Shown here in pieces: positions 42,414 to 53,329 of a stretch of 64,000 nt of DNA. Numbering within the stretch: position 1 is the stretch's first letter; every line of letters starts with the position of its first letter. A program made the position numbers and the translations under genes. A model generated the notes under the pieces. The model worked only from the letters and a program-made list of their open reading frames with translations, was not told where the DNA came from and searched no databases. The stretch is from Betaproteobacteria bacterium HGW-Betaproteobacteria-7 (GTDB taxonomy: Bacteria; Pseudomonadota; Gammaproteobacteria; Burkholderiales; Rhodocyclaceae): positions 62,001 through 126,000 of the forward strand of contig PHCE01000014.1 of NCBI GenBank assembly GCA_002840765.1, read 5' to 3'.

Positions 42414-42529
42414 CTCAACTCCCGTTCGTCTCGCCGCAGCGGCAAAGGCACACGGTACCGGAAAAGCCCGGCTGGCGGCAATCGGCCGCTGCCGGCGCCA
42501 GGCACCGGCAGCGAATCAAATGGGCCGTA

Positions 42530-44323
42530 TCAGGTCAGCAAATCCTCAATACCGGCCAGCGCGCGGTCTCCGGCCTGCACTGTTTCACTGTAGGCCCGTG
42601 CCTGCGGCAGCAGTTGGTCGGCATAGAAGCAGGCGGTGGCGATCTTGCGGCGGTAGAAATCGCTGTCGCCCGCGCCGGCATCGAGATGGCCGGCGGCGGC
42701 TAGCGCGGCCTTGCCCATGAACCAGCCGCCGGTGACGGTGACGGCCAGATGCAGGTAGGGCACGGCAGCGGTGAGTACCGCCGAATAGCTGTTTTGGGCG
42801 TTGGCAGCCAGCCATTCGGTGGCGGCCACCCAGGCTTTCAGGGCGCTCCCCAGGCTGCGGGCGAAGCTCTGCAGTTCCGGCCGCGGCGAAGCGGCTAGCG
42901 CCTCGGCGGTTGCCTGAATCTCGGCGAAGACGATGCGCGCCGTGGCGCCGCCGTCGCGCATCAACTTGCGGAATAGCAGGTCGTTGGCCTGGATGCCGGT
43001 GGTGCCTTCGTAGATGGTGGTGATGCGCGAGTCGCGCCAGTGCTGGGCGGCGCCGGTTTCCTCGATGAAGCCCATGCCACCGTGGATCTGGATGCCGAGG
43101 GAAGTAACCTCGATGCCCATCTCGGTGCCGCCACCCTTGACGATGGGAATCATGAATTCGGCGAGATAGAGCTGGCGTTTCTTCTCGGCCGGATCGGTCG
43201 CCGCATGCACCCGGTCGAGCAGGCCGGACGTGTAGTAGGTCATCGCCCGGCAGGCTTCAACGCGCGCCTTCATCAGCATCAGCATGCGGCGGATGTCGGG
43301 ATGGCGGTCGATGCTGACCAGCGCTTCACCGGTGATCGCATCGCGCCCCTGCTTGCGTTCGCGGGCGAAGGCCAGCGCCTGCTGGTAGGCGCGCTCGCCG
43401 AGCGCAATGCCCTGCAGGCCGACGCCGAGGCGGGCCTCGTTCATCATGATGAACATGTATTCGAGGCCGCGGTTCGGCTCGCCGAGCAGATAGCCGACCG
43501 CCCCGCCGTTGTCGCCGTAGGCCATGACGCAGGTCGGGCTGGCGTGGATGCCGAGCTTGTGCTCGATGGAAACACAGTGGGCGTCGTTGCGGGCGCCGAG
43601 CGAACCGTCGGCATTGACCAGGAACTTGGGCACCAGGAACATCGAAATGCCTTTGACCCCGGCCGGCGCATCGGGCAACCGAGCGAGCACGAGGTGCACG
43701 ATGTTCTCGGTCATGTCGTGGTCGCCGTAGGTGATGAAAATCTTCTGGCCGAAGACGCGGTAGCTGCCATCAGCCTGTGGCTCGCCGCGCGAGCGGATCA
43801 GTGCCAGGTCGGAGCCGGCCTGCGGCTCGGTCAGGTTCATCGTGCCGCTCCATTCGCCAGAGATCATCTTCTCCAGGTAGATGGCCTTGAGTTCATCGCT
43901 GGCGCAGGTCAGCAGCGCTTCGACGGCGCCGGTGGTAAGCAAGGGGCCGAGGCTGAAGGCCATGTTGGACGAACAGAGCATTTCCTTGACCGCTACGCCG
44001 AGCACGTCGGGCAGGCCCTGACCGCCGAATTCGGCGGGTGAGGTGATGCCGTTCCAGCCGGCTTCGCAGAACTGTCGATAGGCTTCTTTCCAGCCCTCCG
44101 GCGTGACCACGCCCTGTGCCGTCAGCTTGCAGCCCTGCTTGTCGCCAATGCGGTTCAGCGGCGCCAGCACCTCGCCGGTGAACTTGGCCGCCTCTTCGAG
44201 AATGGCATCCGCCAAGTCCGGCGTTGCTTCTTCGTAGCCCGGTAGCTGGGCAATCTCCGACAGATTGGCAAGCTCGTCCATGACGAAGCGCATGTCTTGA
44301 ACGGGCGCGCGATAGTCGCTCAT
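42530..44323 (-). CDS. Acyl-CoA dehydrogenase
   Basis: 597 aa; SGEWSGTMNLTEPQAGSDLALIRSRG, QIHGGMGFIEETGAAQHWRDSRITTIYEGTTGIQANDL. Confidence 0.93.
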   Translation of the reverse strand: MSDYRAPVQDMRFVMDELANLSEIAQLPGYEEATPDLADAILEEAAKFTGEVLAPLNRIGDKQGCKLTAQGVVTPEGWKEAYRQFCEAGWNGITSPAEFGGQGLPDVLGVAVKEMLCSSNMAFSLGPLLTTGAVEALLTCASDELKAIYLEKMISGEWSGTMNLTEPQAGSDLALIRSRGEPQADGSYRVFGQKIFITYGDHDMTENIVHLVLARLPDAPAGVKGISMFLVPKFLVNADGSLGARNDAHCVSIEHKLGIHASPTCVMAYGDNGGAVGYLLGEPNRGLEYMFIMMNEARLGVGLQGIALGERAYQQALAFARERKQGRDAITGEALVSIDRHPDIRRMLMLMKARVEACRAMTYYTSGLLDRVHAATDPAEKKRQLYLAEFMIPIVKGGGTEMGIEVTSLGIQIHGGMGFIEETGAAQHWRDSRITTIYEGTTGIQANDLLFRKLMRDGGATARIVFAEIQATAEALAASPRPELQSFARSLGSALKAWVAATEWLAANAQNSYSAVLTAAVPYLHLAVTVTGGWFMGKAALAAAGHLDAGAGDSDFYRRKIATACFYADQLLPQARAYSETVQAGDRALAGIEDLLT

Positions 44324-44412
44324 GTGTGTTTCTCCTTTAGTGCTAGTTGTTAGTTGTTTGTGTTGTTAGCGGGTGCTCGGATGCGGGAAGGTGGTCGCTT
44401 TTGCTGGCAACT

Positions 44413-45360
44413 CTAATAACCGGCAGCCAGCAACTGTTCTCTCGCAGTACTGTATTCCCGCTTCAGCTGCGCAATCAGCTCGGCGGTCGGCAGTACTGCA
44501 TCGATATTGCCAACGCCCTGGCCGGCACCCCAGATGTCTTTCCAGGCCTTGGCATCGCGGTGGCTACCGAAGCTCATCGAGGTCTTGTCCTTGACCGGCA
44601 GGTCGTCCGGATCGAGGCCGGCGGCGACGATGCTTTTCTTCAGGTAGTTGCCGTGCACGCCGGTGAAGTAAGGCGTATAGACGACGTCGGCGGCAGCAGA
44701 ATCGATGATGGCCTGCTTGTAACCGTCGATGGCGTTGGCTTCCCGGGTGGCGATGAAGCGCGTGCCGATATAGGCGAAATCGGCGCCCATGGCCTGGGCG
44801 GCTAGGATGGCGCTGCCGTTGGCGATGGCGCCGGAGAGGGCGATTGGCCCCTTGTAGAACTTGCGGATTTCACCGACCAGCGCGAACGGGCTGAGCGTGC
44901 CGGCATGGCCGCCAGCGCCGGCGCAGACCAGGATCAAACCATCGACGCCGGCTTCCAGCGCCTTCTCGGCATGGCGCACGCTGATCACGTCGTGGAAGAC
45001 CTGGCCGCCGTAGTCATGGACCCGCGGCACGATCTCGTTCGGGGCGCGCAGGCTGGTGATGATCAGCGGCACCCGGTGCTTCACGCACAAGTCCATGTCG
45101 TGGTCGAGACGCTCGTTCGACTGGTGGATGATCTGGTTCACCGCGAACGGCGCGGCCTCCGGATCGGCCGCCAGTTCGCTCTTGATACGCGTCAGCCACT
45201 CGTCAAGCAATTCCTTCGGCCGGGCGTTCAGCGCCGGGAAGGAGCCGATTAGCCCGCCCTTGCACTGGGCGATGACCAGGTCCGGGTTGGAGACGATGAA
45301 CATCGGGGCGCAGATGACCGGCAGTTTGAGGTTGCTGTTCAGCGAAGCGGGAATCGGCAT
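44413..45360 (-). CDS. NAD(P)H-dependent flavin oxidoreductase / nitronate monooxygenase family
   Basis: LPVICAPMFIVSNPDLVIAQCKGGLIGSFPALNARP...CAGAGGHAG. Confidence 0.9.
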   Translation of the reverse strand: MPIPASLNSNLKLPVICAPMFIVSNPDLVIAQCKGGLIGSFPALNARPKELLDEWLTRIKSELAADPEAAPFAVNQIIHQSNERLDHDMDLCVKHRVPLIITSLRAPNEIVPRVHDYGGQVFHDVISVRHAEKALEAGVDGLILVCAGAGGHAGTLSPFALVGEIRKFYKGPIALSGAIANGSAILAAQAMGADFAYIGTRFIATREANAIDGYKQAIIDSAAADVVYTPYFTGVHGNYLKKSIVAAGLDPDDLPVKDKTSMSFGSHRDAKAWKDIWGAGQGVGNIDAVLPTAELIAQLKREYSTAREQLLAAGY

Positions 45361-47021
45361 CAGCCTTGCTCCTTCAGGGCGCGACGCAGGATCTTGCCGA
45401 CGTTGGTACGCGGCAGGTCGTCACGGAATTCGACATGTTTGGGAATCTTGTAGCCGGTGAGCAGACCGCGGCAGTGCTCGATCAGCGCCTTCTCGGTGAC
45501 CGTCGGATCCTTGCGCACGACGAAGATCTTCACTGCCTCGCCGGAATGCTCGTCGACCACACCGATGGCGGCCACATCGCTGACACCTGGGTGCATGGCG
45601 ACCGCCTCCTCGACTTCGTTCGGATAAACGTTGAAGCCGGAGACCAGGATCATGTCCTTCTTGCGGTCGACCAGGAAAACGTAGCCCTGCGGGTCGACAT
45701 AGCCCATGTCGCCGGTGCGCAGAAAGCCGTCCGGGTAGAAGGCCAGTTCAGTTTCTTCAGGACGCTGCCAGTAGCCCTTCATGACCTGCGGACCACGGAT
45801 GCAGATTTCACCAACCTGTGGCGTTGGTACTTCATGCCCGTAATCGTCACGGATCGAAACCTCGGTCGAGGAAATCGGCAGGCCGATGGCGCCGTTGAAC
45901 TGCTTCATGTCGAGCGGATTGATCGTCGCCGCCGGCGAGGTTTCGGTCAGCCCGTAGGCCTGCAGCAGCGCGTTGCCGGTGACCTTCTGCCAGCGATCGG
46001 CAACTGGTCCCTGCACGGCCATGCCGCCGCCGAGGGTGACATTCATCGTCGAGAAGTTCAGCTTGGCGAAATCCGGGTTGTTGAGCAGCGCGTTGAATAG
46101 CGTGTTCACGCCAGTCACCACGGTCACCGGATATTTTGCCCACTCCTTGACGAAGCCCGGAATGTCGCGCGGATTGGCGATCAGCAGGTTGCGCGCGCCG
46201 ATCATCAGGAAGGTCAGGCAGTTCGCCGTCAGCGCGAAGATGTGATACAGCGGCAGCGCCGTGATGATGAACTCTTCGCCCTCGCGTACCACCGGTCGGA
46301 TCCAGGCATGCGCCTGCATGACGTTGGCGGCAATGTTGCCGTGCGTCAGCATGGCGCCCTTGGAGACGCCAGTGGTGCCGCCGGTATATTGCAGGAAAGC
46401 GATGTCGTCGTGGTCGAGCGGCACTTCCTTCCAACCGTGGCTTCTGCCGGCGGCCAGCGCGGTCTTGAAGCCGATGGCGCCCGGCAGGTTCCACGCCGGC
46501 ACCAGTTTCTTGACGTGGCGGACCACCAGATTGACGATCGCCCCCTTCAGCGCCCCGAGCATCTCGCCCATCGGCGTCACCACGACATGCTTGACCGCCG
46601 TATGGGCGATGATCTGATCCAGCGTGTGGGCGAAGTTCTCGACGATGACGATGGCCACGGCGCCGGAGTCCTTCAACTGGTGCTCCAGTTCGCGCGGCGT
46701 GTACAACGGGTTGCAGTTGACCACGACGCAGCCGGCGCGCAGCGTGCCGAACAGGGCCACCGGATACTGCAGCAGGTTGGGCATCATCAAGGCCACGCGG
46801 TCGCCCTTCTTCAGCCCGAGCGACTGCAGCCAGCCGGCAAAGGCATGGCTTTCCTCGTCGAGCTGCCGGTAGGTCATCTCCTTGTCCATGCTGATGTAGG
46901 CCCCCTTGTCGGCGAACGTGGCGCAGGCCTTCTCGAACAACGCCACCAGCGACGGCACATGGTCGATGCTGATTTCCGGCGGTACGCCCGGTGGGTAACT
47001 CTTCAACCAGATCTTGTCCAT
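45360..47021 (-). CDS. fadD: Long-chain fatty-acid--CoA ligase
   Basis: [29 protein letters not shown]-type motif, [21 protein letters not shown]. Confidence 0.93.
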   Translation of the reverse strand: MDKIWLKSYPPGVPPEISIDHVPSLVALFEKACATFADKGAYISMDKEMTYRQLDEESHAFAGWLQSLGLKKGDRVALMMPNLLQYPVALFGTLRAGCVVVNCNPLYTPRELEHQLKDSGAVAIVIVENFAHTLDQIIAHTAVKHVVVTPMGEMLGALKGAIVNLVVRHVKKLVPAWNLPGAIGFKTALAAGRSHGWKEVPLDHDDIAFLQYTGGTTGVSKGAMLTHGNIAANVMQAHAWIRPVVREGEEFIITALPLYHIFALTANCLTFLMIGARNLLIANPRDIPGFVKEWAKYPVTVVTGVNTLFNALLNNPDFAKLNFSTMNVTLGGGMAVQGPVADRWQKVTGNALLQAYGLTETSPAATINPLDMKQFNGAIGLPISSTEVSIRDDYGHEVPTPQVGEICIRGPQVMKGYWQRPEETELAFYPDGFLRTGDMGYVDPQGYVFLVDRKKDMILVSGFNVYPNEVEEAVAMHPGVSDVAAIGVVDEHSGEAVKIFVVRKDPTVTEKALIEHCRGLLTGYKIPKHVEFRDDLPRTNVGKILRRALKEQG

Positions 47022-47034
47022 TTTTCTCTCCTCC

Positions 47035-47613
47035 TTAGTCACGGTTACCGAGCAGTGTCTTCTTCAGCGAGGCATCCGCCGGCTTGTCGCCCAGCCACAC
47101 CCGCAGCAGCGCCCGGGCGAATTCCGCCCCAGCCACTGTCCCGCGATTCTGATTGTTCAGGATGACGGCCAGTCCTTCGGCCGTGAAATCGATGGCCACG
47201 GCGTCGCCCTCGCGGACCTTGCCGATGCCTTTCATCAAGGCGCCCAGTTGCTCAGCCTGCCCCTGCATCGCCGCCAGTTCGGCCGGCGTCAGGTTGTTGC
47301 GCAAGCCATCGTCGAGCGCGCCGTACAAAGTCTCGGCATCCATGTCGCGCAGCATGCGCATCACCATCCGGCGTGGCGCCGGGCTGGCGTAGATGGCCGC
47401 CGGCGTGTTCGCCTTCTGACCGACATAGAGCGCGCCGACATAGACCTTGATGAACAGCTTGCTACGCAGGCCGGCACCGTTAAGCACCAGGTCACTGCCG
47501 CCAACCTTCACCGTATCGTCGATCTTGACGCCGGCTACCTCGGCCGCCTGAAGCGCACCTGTCGCCAGGCACAGGGTCAGCAGCAGGGCCCGCGTGATCG
47601 TTGTGCATTTCAT
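47035..47613 (-). CDS. Chalcone isomerase-like periplasmic protein
   Basis: Signal peptide; [28 protein letters not shown]. Confidence 0.85.
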   Translation of the reverse strand: MKCTTITRALLLTLCLATGALQAAEVAGVKIDDTVKVGGSDLVLNGAGLRSKLFIKVYVGALYVGQKANTPAAIYASPAPRRMVMRMLRDMDAETLYGALDDGLRNNLTPAELAAMQGQAEQLGALMKGIGKVREGDAVAIDFTAEGLAVILNNQNRGTVAGAEFARALLRVWLGDKPADASLKKTLLGNRD

Positions 47614-48125
47614 GGTTTGTCTCCTCCACCGATTTTTCGGCTGTAGTGATTTTTTTCCGCAATATAAACGGTGCGTTCGACCACGGCATGCACGATGCCC
47701 TGATCGTCCTTCAGTTCGACCTGAAAAGTCCGCTCAAGCTCCGGCGATTCCCGCAGGGCGGCCTTGATCGCCTCGACCTCCTCGCCGGGCAGCAGGAAAT
47801 CGGCGTACAGCGTCGACCGTCCCGGCTTGCGGTAGCGGATGCTCGCCGCCTTGTCCCAGACGATGAAGCCGTCGCCCAGCGCCGCCATCAGCATCATCGG
47901 GTGGGCGCCGTCGGTGATGGCGAAAAGCGAACCGCCGTACAACGAGCCGACGATGTTCTTCGTCTTCCAGTTCAGCGGCAGGCAGATGCGCATGTGGCGC
48001 AAGTCGCGCGCCACATGCACCACCCGCCCACCGGTACCGCGAAAGGCCGGATGCAGATTGAAGCCCAGGCGCACCATGCGCGCCCGCCAGGCCGGTGAGA
48101 GTTTCTTCAGCCAGGCGGGTTTCAT
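47610..48125 (-). CDS. DUF4442 / hotdog-fold thioesterase-like protein
   Basis: LPLNWKTKNIVGSLYGGSLFAITDGAHPMMLMAALG. Confidence 0.8.
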   Translation of the reverse strand: MKPAWLKKLSPAWRARMVRLGFNLHPAFRGTGGRVVHVARDLRHMRICLPLNWKTKNIVGSLYGGSLFAITDGAHPMMLMAALGDGFIVWDKAASIRYRKPGRSTLYADFLLPGEEVEAIKAALRESPELERTFQVELKDDQGIVHAVVERTVYIAEKNHYSRKIGGGDKP

Positions 48126-48128
48126 GGC

Positions 48129-49328
48129 TTACAGGGCCTCGATGATGCCGGCGGCACCCATGCCGGTGCCGATGCACATGGTCACCATGCCGTACTTGCC
48201 GCCGGTGCGCTTCAGGCCATGCACGACGGTGGCGATGCGGATGGCTCCCGTGGCGCCGAGCGGGTGGCCGAGGGCGATGGCGCCGCCAAGCGGATTGACC
48301 TTGTCCGGATTGATGCCGAGTTCCTGCATGACGGCCAGCGATTGGGCGGCGAAGGCTTCGTTGAGTTCGATCCAGTCGAGGTCGTCCTGGGATATACCGA
48401 CTTGTGCCAGCACCTTGGGAATCGCCGCGACCGGGCCGATGCCCATGATCTCTGGTGCAACGCCGCCGACGGCATAGCCGGCGAAACGGGCGAGCGGTGT
48501 CAGGTTGTGTTCCTTGAGTACCTTTTCCGAAACCAGCATCACCGCGCCGGCGCCGTCCGACATCTGCGACGAGTTGCCGGCGGTCACCGAACCACGCGCA
48601 TGGAACACCGGTTTCAGCTTGCCGAGACGCTCCAGCGAAGCATCGGCGCGCGGGCCTTCATCAATGTCGGCGAGACGTTCGCGGATGCGGATGTCGCCGG
48701 TTTTCAGCTCGGGCAGGCTTTCGCGGATCGCATACGGTGTCGTTTCGGCCTTGAAGTGACCGGCGGCAATCGCTGCGCAGGCCTTCTGGTTGGAAGCCAG
48801 GGCGAAGGCATCCTGCGCCTCGCGGCTGATCTTCCACTGGGTCGCCACCTTCTCGGCGGTCAGGCCCATGCCGAAGGCGATGCCGATGTTTTCCTCATTC
48901 GCGAAGATGGCCGGGTTCATCGACATCTTGTTGCCCATGATCTGCGGCATCACCGACATCGACTCGGTACCGGCAGCGATCATCACATCGGCCAGGCCGA
49001 GGCGGATCTGGTTGGCGGCGTCAGCCACCGCCTGCACTCCGGAGGAGCAGAAACGGTTGATGGTGATGCCCGGCACGGTGATCGGCAGGCCGGCCAGCAG
49101 CGCGCCGATACGGGCGACGTTCATGCCCTGCTCGGCTTCCGGCATGGCGCAGCCGACAATCACGTCGCCGATGCGTGCCGGGTCGATACCCGGCACCTGC
49201 GCGACCACCGCCCGGATCACCGTGGCCAGCATGTCGTCCGGCCGCACGTTTTTGAACATGCCGTTCTTCTTGGCCACCGGCAGGCGCGTGGCGGCGACGA
49301 TGTAGGCGTCTTGAATCTGTTTGCTCAT
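48129..49328 (-). CDS. fadA: Acetyl-CoA acyltransferase (thiolase)
   Basis: NRFCSSGVQAVADAANQI, NEAFAAQSLAVMQELG, GGAIALGHPLGATGAI, CIGTGMGAAGI. Confidence 0.95.
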   Translation of the reverse strand: MSKQIQDAYIVAATRLPVAKKNGMFKNVRPDDMLATVIRAVVAQVPGIDPARIGDVIVGCAMPEAEQGMNVARIGALLAGLPITVPGITINRFCSSGVQAVADAANQIRLGLADVMIAAGTESMSVMPQIMGNKMSMNPAIFANEENIGIAFGMGLTAEKVATQWKISREAQDAFALASNQKACAAIAAGHFKAETTPYAIRESLPELKTGDIRIRERLADIDEGPRADASLERLGKLKPVFHARGSVTAGNSSQMSDGAGAVMLVSEKVLKEHNLTPLARFAGYAVGGVAPEIMGIGPVAAIPKVLAQVGISQDDLDWIELNEAFAAQSLAVMQELGINPDKVNPLGGAIALGHPLGATGAIRIATVVHGLKRTGGKYGMVTMCIGTGMGAAGIIEAL

Positions 49329-49346
49329 GTTTTTTCCTTAGCCCGA

Positions 49347-51743
49347 TTAGTTACGGAGCGGCTTGCCGGTTTCAAGCGTGTGCTTGATCCGGGCCTGGGT
49401 TTCGGGGGTTTTCAGCAGCTCAACGAACAACCGGCGCTCGACGGTGATCAGCCATTCCTCGTCGACCAGGCTACCGGTCTCGACCTCGCCGCCGCACAGG
49501 GCGATGGCGGCATATTTCGCCACTTTGTAGTCGTGGGCGGAGATCATGCCGCCCTCCTTCATATTGACCAGCATCATCTCGAAGGTGGCGATGCCGTTCT
49601 TGCCGGCCACCGGGATGGCCCGTGCCTGCGTCGGTGGTGCATACCCAGCCTCGGCCATCGCCCGCGCCTCGCGGATCGCCACGTAGAGCAGCTCGTGGGC
49701 ATTGAACAGAATGGTGTCGGTCGGCTTGGCGAAGCCGAATTCGACCGCCTCGACAGCGCTCTTGGCCACCTTGGCCATGGCGATGGTCTGAAACACCGGC
49801 TGCAGGTAGTTGAACACTTCGCCCGGCGTCGCCGACTGCGCCGCCCATTCGGCAGCGCGCACGGCGAATTCCTTGCAGCCGCCGCCCGCTGGAATCAGGC
49901 CGACACCGGCTTCGACCAGGCCGACATAGCTTTCCAACGCCATGACGCGCTTGCCGGCATGCATCAAGAACTCGCAGCCGCCACCGAGAGCCATGCCCTG
50001 CACCGCAGTGACGACCGGAACCTGGGCGTATTTCAGCGTCTGCGAGGCGCGCTGGAATTTCTCGACGGTCTGCTCGAGCAGGTCAAACTGTCCGGCAGCG
50101 ATGGCATCCGTCACCTGCTGCAGGTTGGCGCCAACAGCAAATGGCGCTTCGTGCCAGACGACGACGCCATCAAGCTGCGTCTCGGCCGTGCGCACGGCGG
50201 CAATAACGCCGTCCAGCACCTCGTTGCCGATGGTGTGCATCTTTGACTTGATCGACAGGATGCCGATGCGCGCATCGACATCGGGCAGCGTCCACAGGCG
50301 AACGCCATCGTTCTCATAGACGGTCTCGCCGGATTTATCGGGTGCCGAGGCACCTTCGCCAAGCACCGTCTCGGGGAATACCTGCCGCTGGTAAACCGGC
50401 AATTGCGAACGGTCGACATAGCGCTGCTGACGCGCCGACCAGGAGCCGAACGGCGTATGCACGCTGTCGCGACCATCACTGACCCAGGCCGGCAGGGGAG
50501 CGTTGCTCATCGCCTTGCCCGCTTCGATGTCGGCGGCGATGGCACTGGCGATGGCCTGCCAGCCAGCGGCCTGCCAGGTCTCGAACGGCCCCTGCGCCCA
50601 GCCGAAGCCCCAGCGCATGGCGAGATCGAGATCACGGGCATTGTCGGCAACGTTTTCCAGCTGCACCGCCGCGTAATGGAAGATGTCGCGGAAGATGGCC
50701 CAGAGGAACTGCGCTTGCGGATGGTTCGAGGCGCGTAACGCGGAAAACTTCTCGCCCGGATGGCGCAACTTGAGGATGGCGGCAACCTCCTCGGCGACAT
50801 CGCCGGCCGACGGCCGGTAATCCTGCTTGCCGAGGTCGAGCACCTGGATTTCCCGACCCTGCTTGCGGAAGATGCCGCAACGCGTCTTCTGGCCGAGCGC
50901 CCCCTGGGCGATCAGCGCCTGCAGCCAGGCCGGCGTGACGAAGTGGCTATGCCAGGGATCGTCCGGCAGCGTGTCCTGCATGGTCTTGACCACGTGCGCC
51001 AGCGTATCCAGGCCGACAACGTCGGCAGTGCGGTAGGTGGCGCTCTTCGGCCGGCCGATCTTCGGGCCGGTCAGCGCATCGACTTCATCGAAGCCGAGGC
51101 CGAAAGCCTGCGTGTGATGCATCACGGCGAGGATCGAGAAGACACCGATGCGGTTGGCGACGAAGTTCGGCGTATCGAGCGCGCGGATGACGCCCTTGCC
51201 CAGGCGCGAGGTCAGCCAGGTTTCCAGCGCGTCGAGGGTGGACGCATCGGTACTCTGCGTACCGATGATCTCGACCAGATGCATGTAGCGCGGCGGGTTG
51301 AAGAAGTGGATGCCGCAGAAGCGTGGGCGTACCGATTCTGGCAGTCCCTGAGCTAGCGCATTCATCGACAGGCCGGAGGTATTGGAAGCGATGATGGCGT
51401 TGGCGCCGATGTGCGGCGCGATCTTCGCGTACAGGTCATTCTTCCAGTCCATGCGCTCGGCGATGGCCTCGATCACCAGATCGCACTCGGCGAGCAGCGG
51501 CAGGTGCTCGGCGTAATTGGCGGCGTCGATGAACTTCAACTTGCCCTTGCTGGCCAGCGGTGCCGGGTCAAGCTTCTTCAGGCCATCCAGGGCTTTGGTG
51601 ACGACGCCGTTCTTGTCGCCCTCCTTCGCCGGCAGGTCGAACAGCACCACCGGCACATTGGCATTGGCCAGGTGTGCCGCAATCTGCGCCCCCATGACGC
51701 CGGCTCCGAGCACGGCAGCCTTTCTAACGATTAGCTTGTTCAA
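49347..51743 (-). CDS. 3-hydroxyacyl-CoA dehydrogenase/enoyl-CoA hydratase (dehydrogenase domain first)
   Basis: 798 aa; KAAVLGAGVMGAQIAAHLANANV...; C-terminal hydratase region VQGMALGGGCEFLMHA. Confidence 0.93.
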   Translation of the reverse strand: MNKLIVRKAAVLGAGVMGAQIAAHLANANVPVVLFDLPAKEGDKNGVVTKALDGLKKLDPAPLASKGKLKFIDAANYAEHLPLLAECDLVIEAIAERMDWKNDLYAKIAPHIGANAIIASNTSGLSMNALAQGLPESVRPRFCGIHFFNPPRYMHLVEIIGTQSTDASTLDALETWLTSRLGKGVIRALDTPNFVANRIGVFSILAVMHHTQAFGLGFDEVDALTGPKIGRPKSATYRTADVVGLDTLAHVVKTMQDTLPDDPWHSHFVTPAWLQALIAQGALGQKTRCGIFRKQGREIQVLDLGKQDYRPSAGDVAEEVAAILKLRHPGEKFSALRASNHPQAQFLWAIFRDIFHYAAVQLENVADNARDLDLAMRWGFGWAQGPFETWQAAGWQAIASAIAADIEAGKAMSNAPLPAWVSDGRDSVHTPFGSWSARQQRYVDRSQLPVYQRQVFPETVLGEGASAPDKSGETVYENDGVRLWTLPDVDARIGILSIKSKMHTIGNEVLDGVIAAVRTAETQLDGVVVWHEAPFAVGANLQQVTDAIAAGQFDLLEQTVEKFQRASQTLKYAQVPVVTAVQGMALGGGCEFLMHAGKRVMALESYVGLVEAGVGLIPAGGGCKEFAVRAAEWAAQSATPGEVFNYLQPVFQTIAMAKVAKSAVEAVEFGFAKPTDTILFNAHELLYVAIREARAMAEAGYAPPTQARAIPVAGKNGIATFEMMLVNMKEGGMISAHDYKVAKYAAIALCGGEVETGSLVDEEWLITVERRLFVELLKTPETQARIKHTLETGKPLRN

Positions 51744-51785
51744 GCCAGTCTCCTTTCATGATCTTATTTGGGTTTCTTTGAAATA

Positions 51786-51797
51786 AAACGAACGTTT
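51786..51797. promoter_or_regulatory. PsrA-like operator AAACG-AA-CGTTT upstream of beta-oxidation operon
   Basis: Perfect AAACG/CGTTT inverted repeat within taaaacgaacgtttgtat; matches sites at 53259 and 59616. Confidence 0.7.
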
Positions 51798-51849
51798 GTA
51801 TTATAGACTTGCATCACGCCCGGTCAACCTGTTTCATCGCCCGATCGGC

Positions 51850-51876
51850 AAAAAAAACCCCGGACGAAACCGGGGT
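51850..51876 (-). terminator. Intrinsic terminator downstream of fadL
   Basis: Minus strand caccccgg-tttcgt-ccggggtttttttt. Confidence 0.85.
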
Positions 51877-51900
51877 GCAAAGTTCGCAAGGAATGCGGGA

Positions 51901-53193
51901 TCAGAAGCTGTAGTTGAGCTGGGCCGAGACAATGTCCACGCTGTTGTCCCAATCGCCACGAATGACCTGACGCGTCGTGCCGGCCGGGAAATCGACTGCC
52001 CTTTCGGTCTTGCCCTTGGCAAAGAAGATGTGCGTGTAGCCAACATCGACCGAGGCCTTCGGCGAGAGCTTGTATTTGACGCCAAACGACAGCCAGGTGC
52101 GGTCGGTATCCGGCAGTGTCATCGTGCGGTCGGCTGCCGACTTCACCGGCGCTTTGTCGTGGGCGATGCCGAAGCGCAGCTTCAGGTCATTGGTGTATTG
52201 ATAGTTGGCACCAATACCCACCCGCCACGAATCTTTGAAGTTGTAGCTGAGGGCGCTCAAGTTGGCTCCCGTCTGCTTGCTCTTCAACTGGATCGTGTCG
52301 ACGACGCTCCAGTCAGTCCACGTGTAATCGGCCAGCAGTTCCAGCCGGTCATTGACCATGTGCGAGACCGCGAGCGAGGCGCTGGCTGGTGTCTTCAGCT
52401 TGGCGTCGATATCCTGGTTAACCAGAACCCCGGGAACTTGAGTTCCGAATTTTTGCTTACCCTCCAGATCGAACTCTAGCTCCGAACGATAAGTCAGGCC
52501 GATACGGGTCGCCTTCGTCACCTGGAACATTGCTCCTAGGTTGTAACCGATAGCCCAATCGTCGCCTTTGACGTCAAGGAAATTGTTTGCTGGAAAGCCA
52601 AGGCCCGTTGATGCCGGAACCCCTTGTTTGAACTGAGTCTCGTTGTGGGCGAAATTGATGCCGCCACCGATTGACACCTGGTCGCTGATCTTCCAGGACA
52701 GCGACGGATTGATGTTGATTTGTGCAATTTCGGCAAAGTAGCCGGCATTGCGCCCGACGAAATCGAAGTCATATTCCGTCTTGTTACCGAAGGTTGGTCC
52801 GATGCCCAAGCCGACGCTCAACTGCTGCGAGATGCCCCAGACCCAGTAGCCATGAGGCAGGAACGATGTCCCACCGCCATCGCCGCCATTGGTCGTCCCC
52901 AGCGGGAAAGCTGCCTGACTTACCGTGGTTGATCCTTTGTTGGAAAAGTCGATCACCCGATGCAGCACGGTGCCGGAAAGGGAAATGTTATGGCCGCGCG
53001 GCAGGTAGCTCATGCCGGCTGGGTTGAAGAATACCGTACCGGCATCTTCGGCGGCGGCGGCGGCGCCGGCAAAGGCGGTACCATTGCCCGAACCGGTCTG
53101 GTTCTGCAATTGAAAACCGGATGCGGCGGCGCTGCCGGAAAAGGCGATAGCGAGCAACGCCGGGATCAGGCGAGGCGTAATAATTTTCTGCAT
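51901..53193 (-). CDS. fadL: FadL/TodX (OmpP1) family outer membrane fatty-acid transporter
   Basis: SGFQLQNQTGSGNGTAFAGAAAAAEDAGTVFFNPAGMSYLPRG... Confidence 0.92.
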   Translation of the reverse strand: MQKIITPRLIPALLAIAFSGSAAASGFQLQNQTGSGNGTAFAGAAAAAEDAGTVFFNPAGMSYLPRGHNISLSGTVLHRVIDFSNKGSTTVSQAAFPLGTTNGGDGGGTSFLPHGYWVWGISQQLSVGLGIGPTFGNKTEYDFDFVGRNAGYFAEIAQININPSLSWKISDQVSIGGGINFAHNETQFKQGVPASTGLGFPANNFLDVKGDDWAIGYNLGAMFQVTKATRIGLTYRSELEFDLEGKQKFGTQVPGVLVNQDIDAKLKTPASASLAVSHMVNDRLELLADYTWTDWSVVDTIQLKSKQTGANLSALSYNFKDSWRVGIGANYQYTNDLKLRFGIAHDKAPVKSAADRTMTLPDTDRTWLSFGVKYKLSPKASVDVGYTHIFFAKGKTERAVDFPAGTTRQVIRGDWDNSVDIVSAQLNYSF

Positions 53194-53258
53194 TGTCTTG
53201 TCTCCAGTTATGTTTATGAGCGGGATTTGAATCCCTTGCTGCGGTTTACGATTAGATC

Positions 53259-53274
53259 TCAAACAGCCGTTTGA
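53259..53274. promoter_or_regulatory. PsrA-like operator TCAAACAGCCGTTTGA upstream of fadL
   Basis: Perfect TCAAAC/GTTTGA inverted repeat with 4-nt spacer. Confidence 0.65.
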
Positions 53275-53329
53275 AATGCCGTATGAATTAACAAAATAAT
53301 TCTCTTTGTTGGGAATCTGCAACACGGCT

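Noticed and set aside
48219-50246. 675-aa + strand ORF opposite fadA/fadB-type genes
   Set aside because: Antisense of two conserved enzymes; composition (Arg/His/Asp/Gly-rich) typical of shadow frames.
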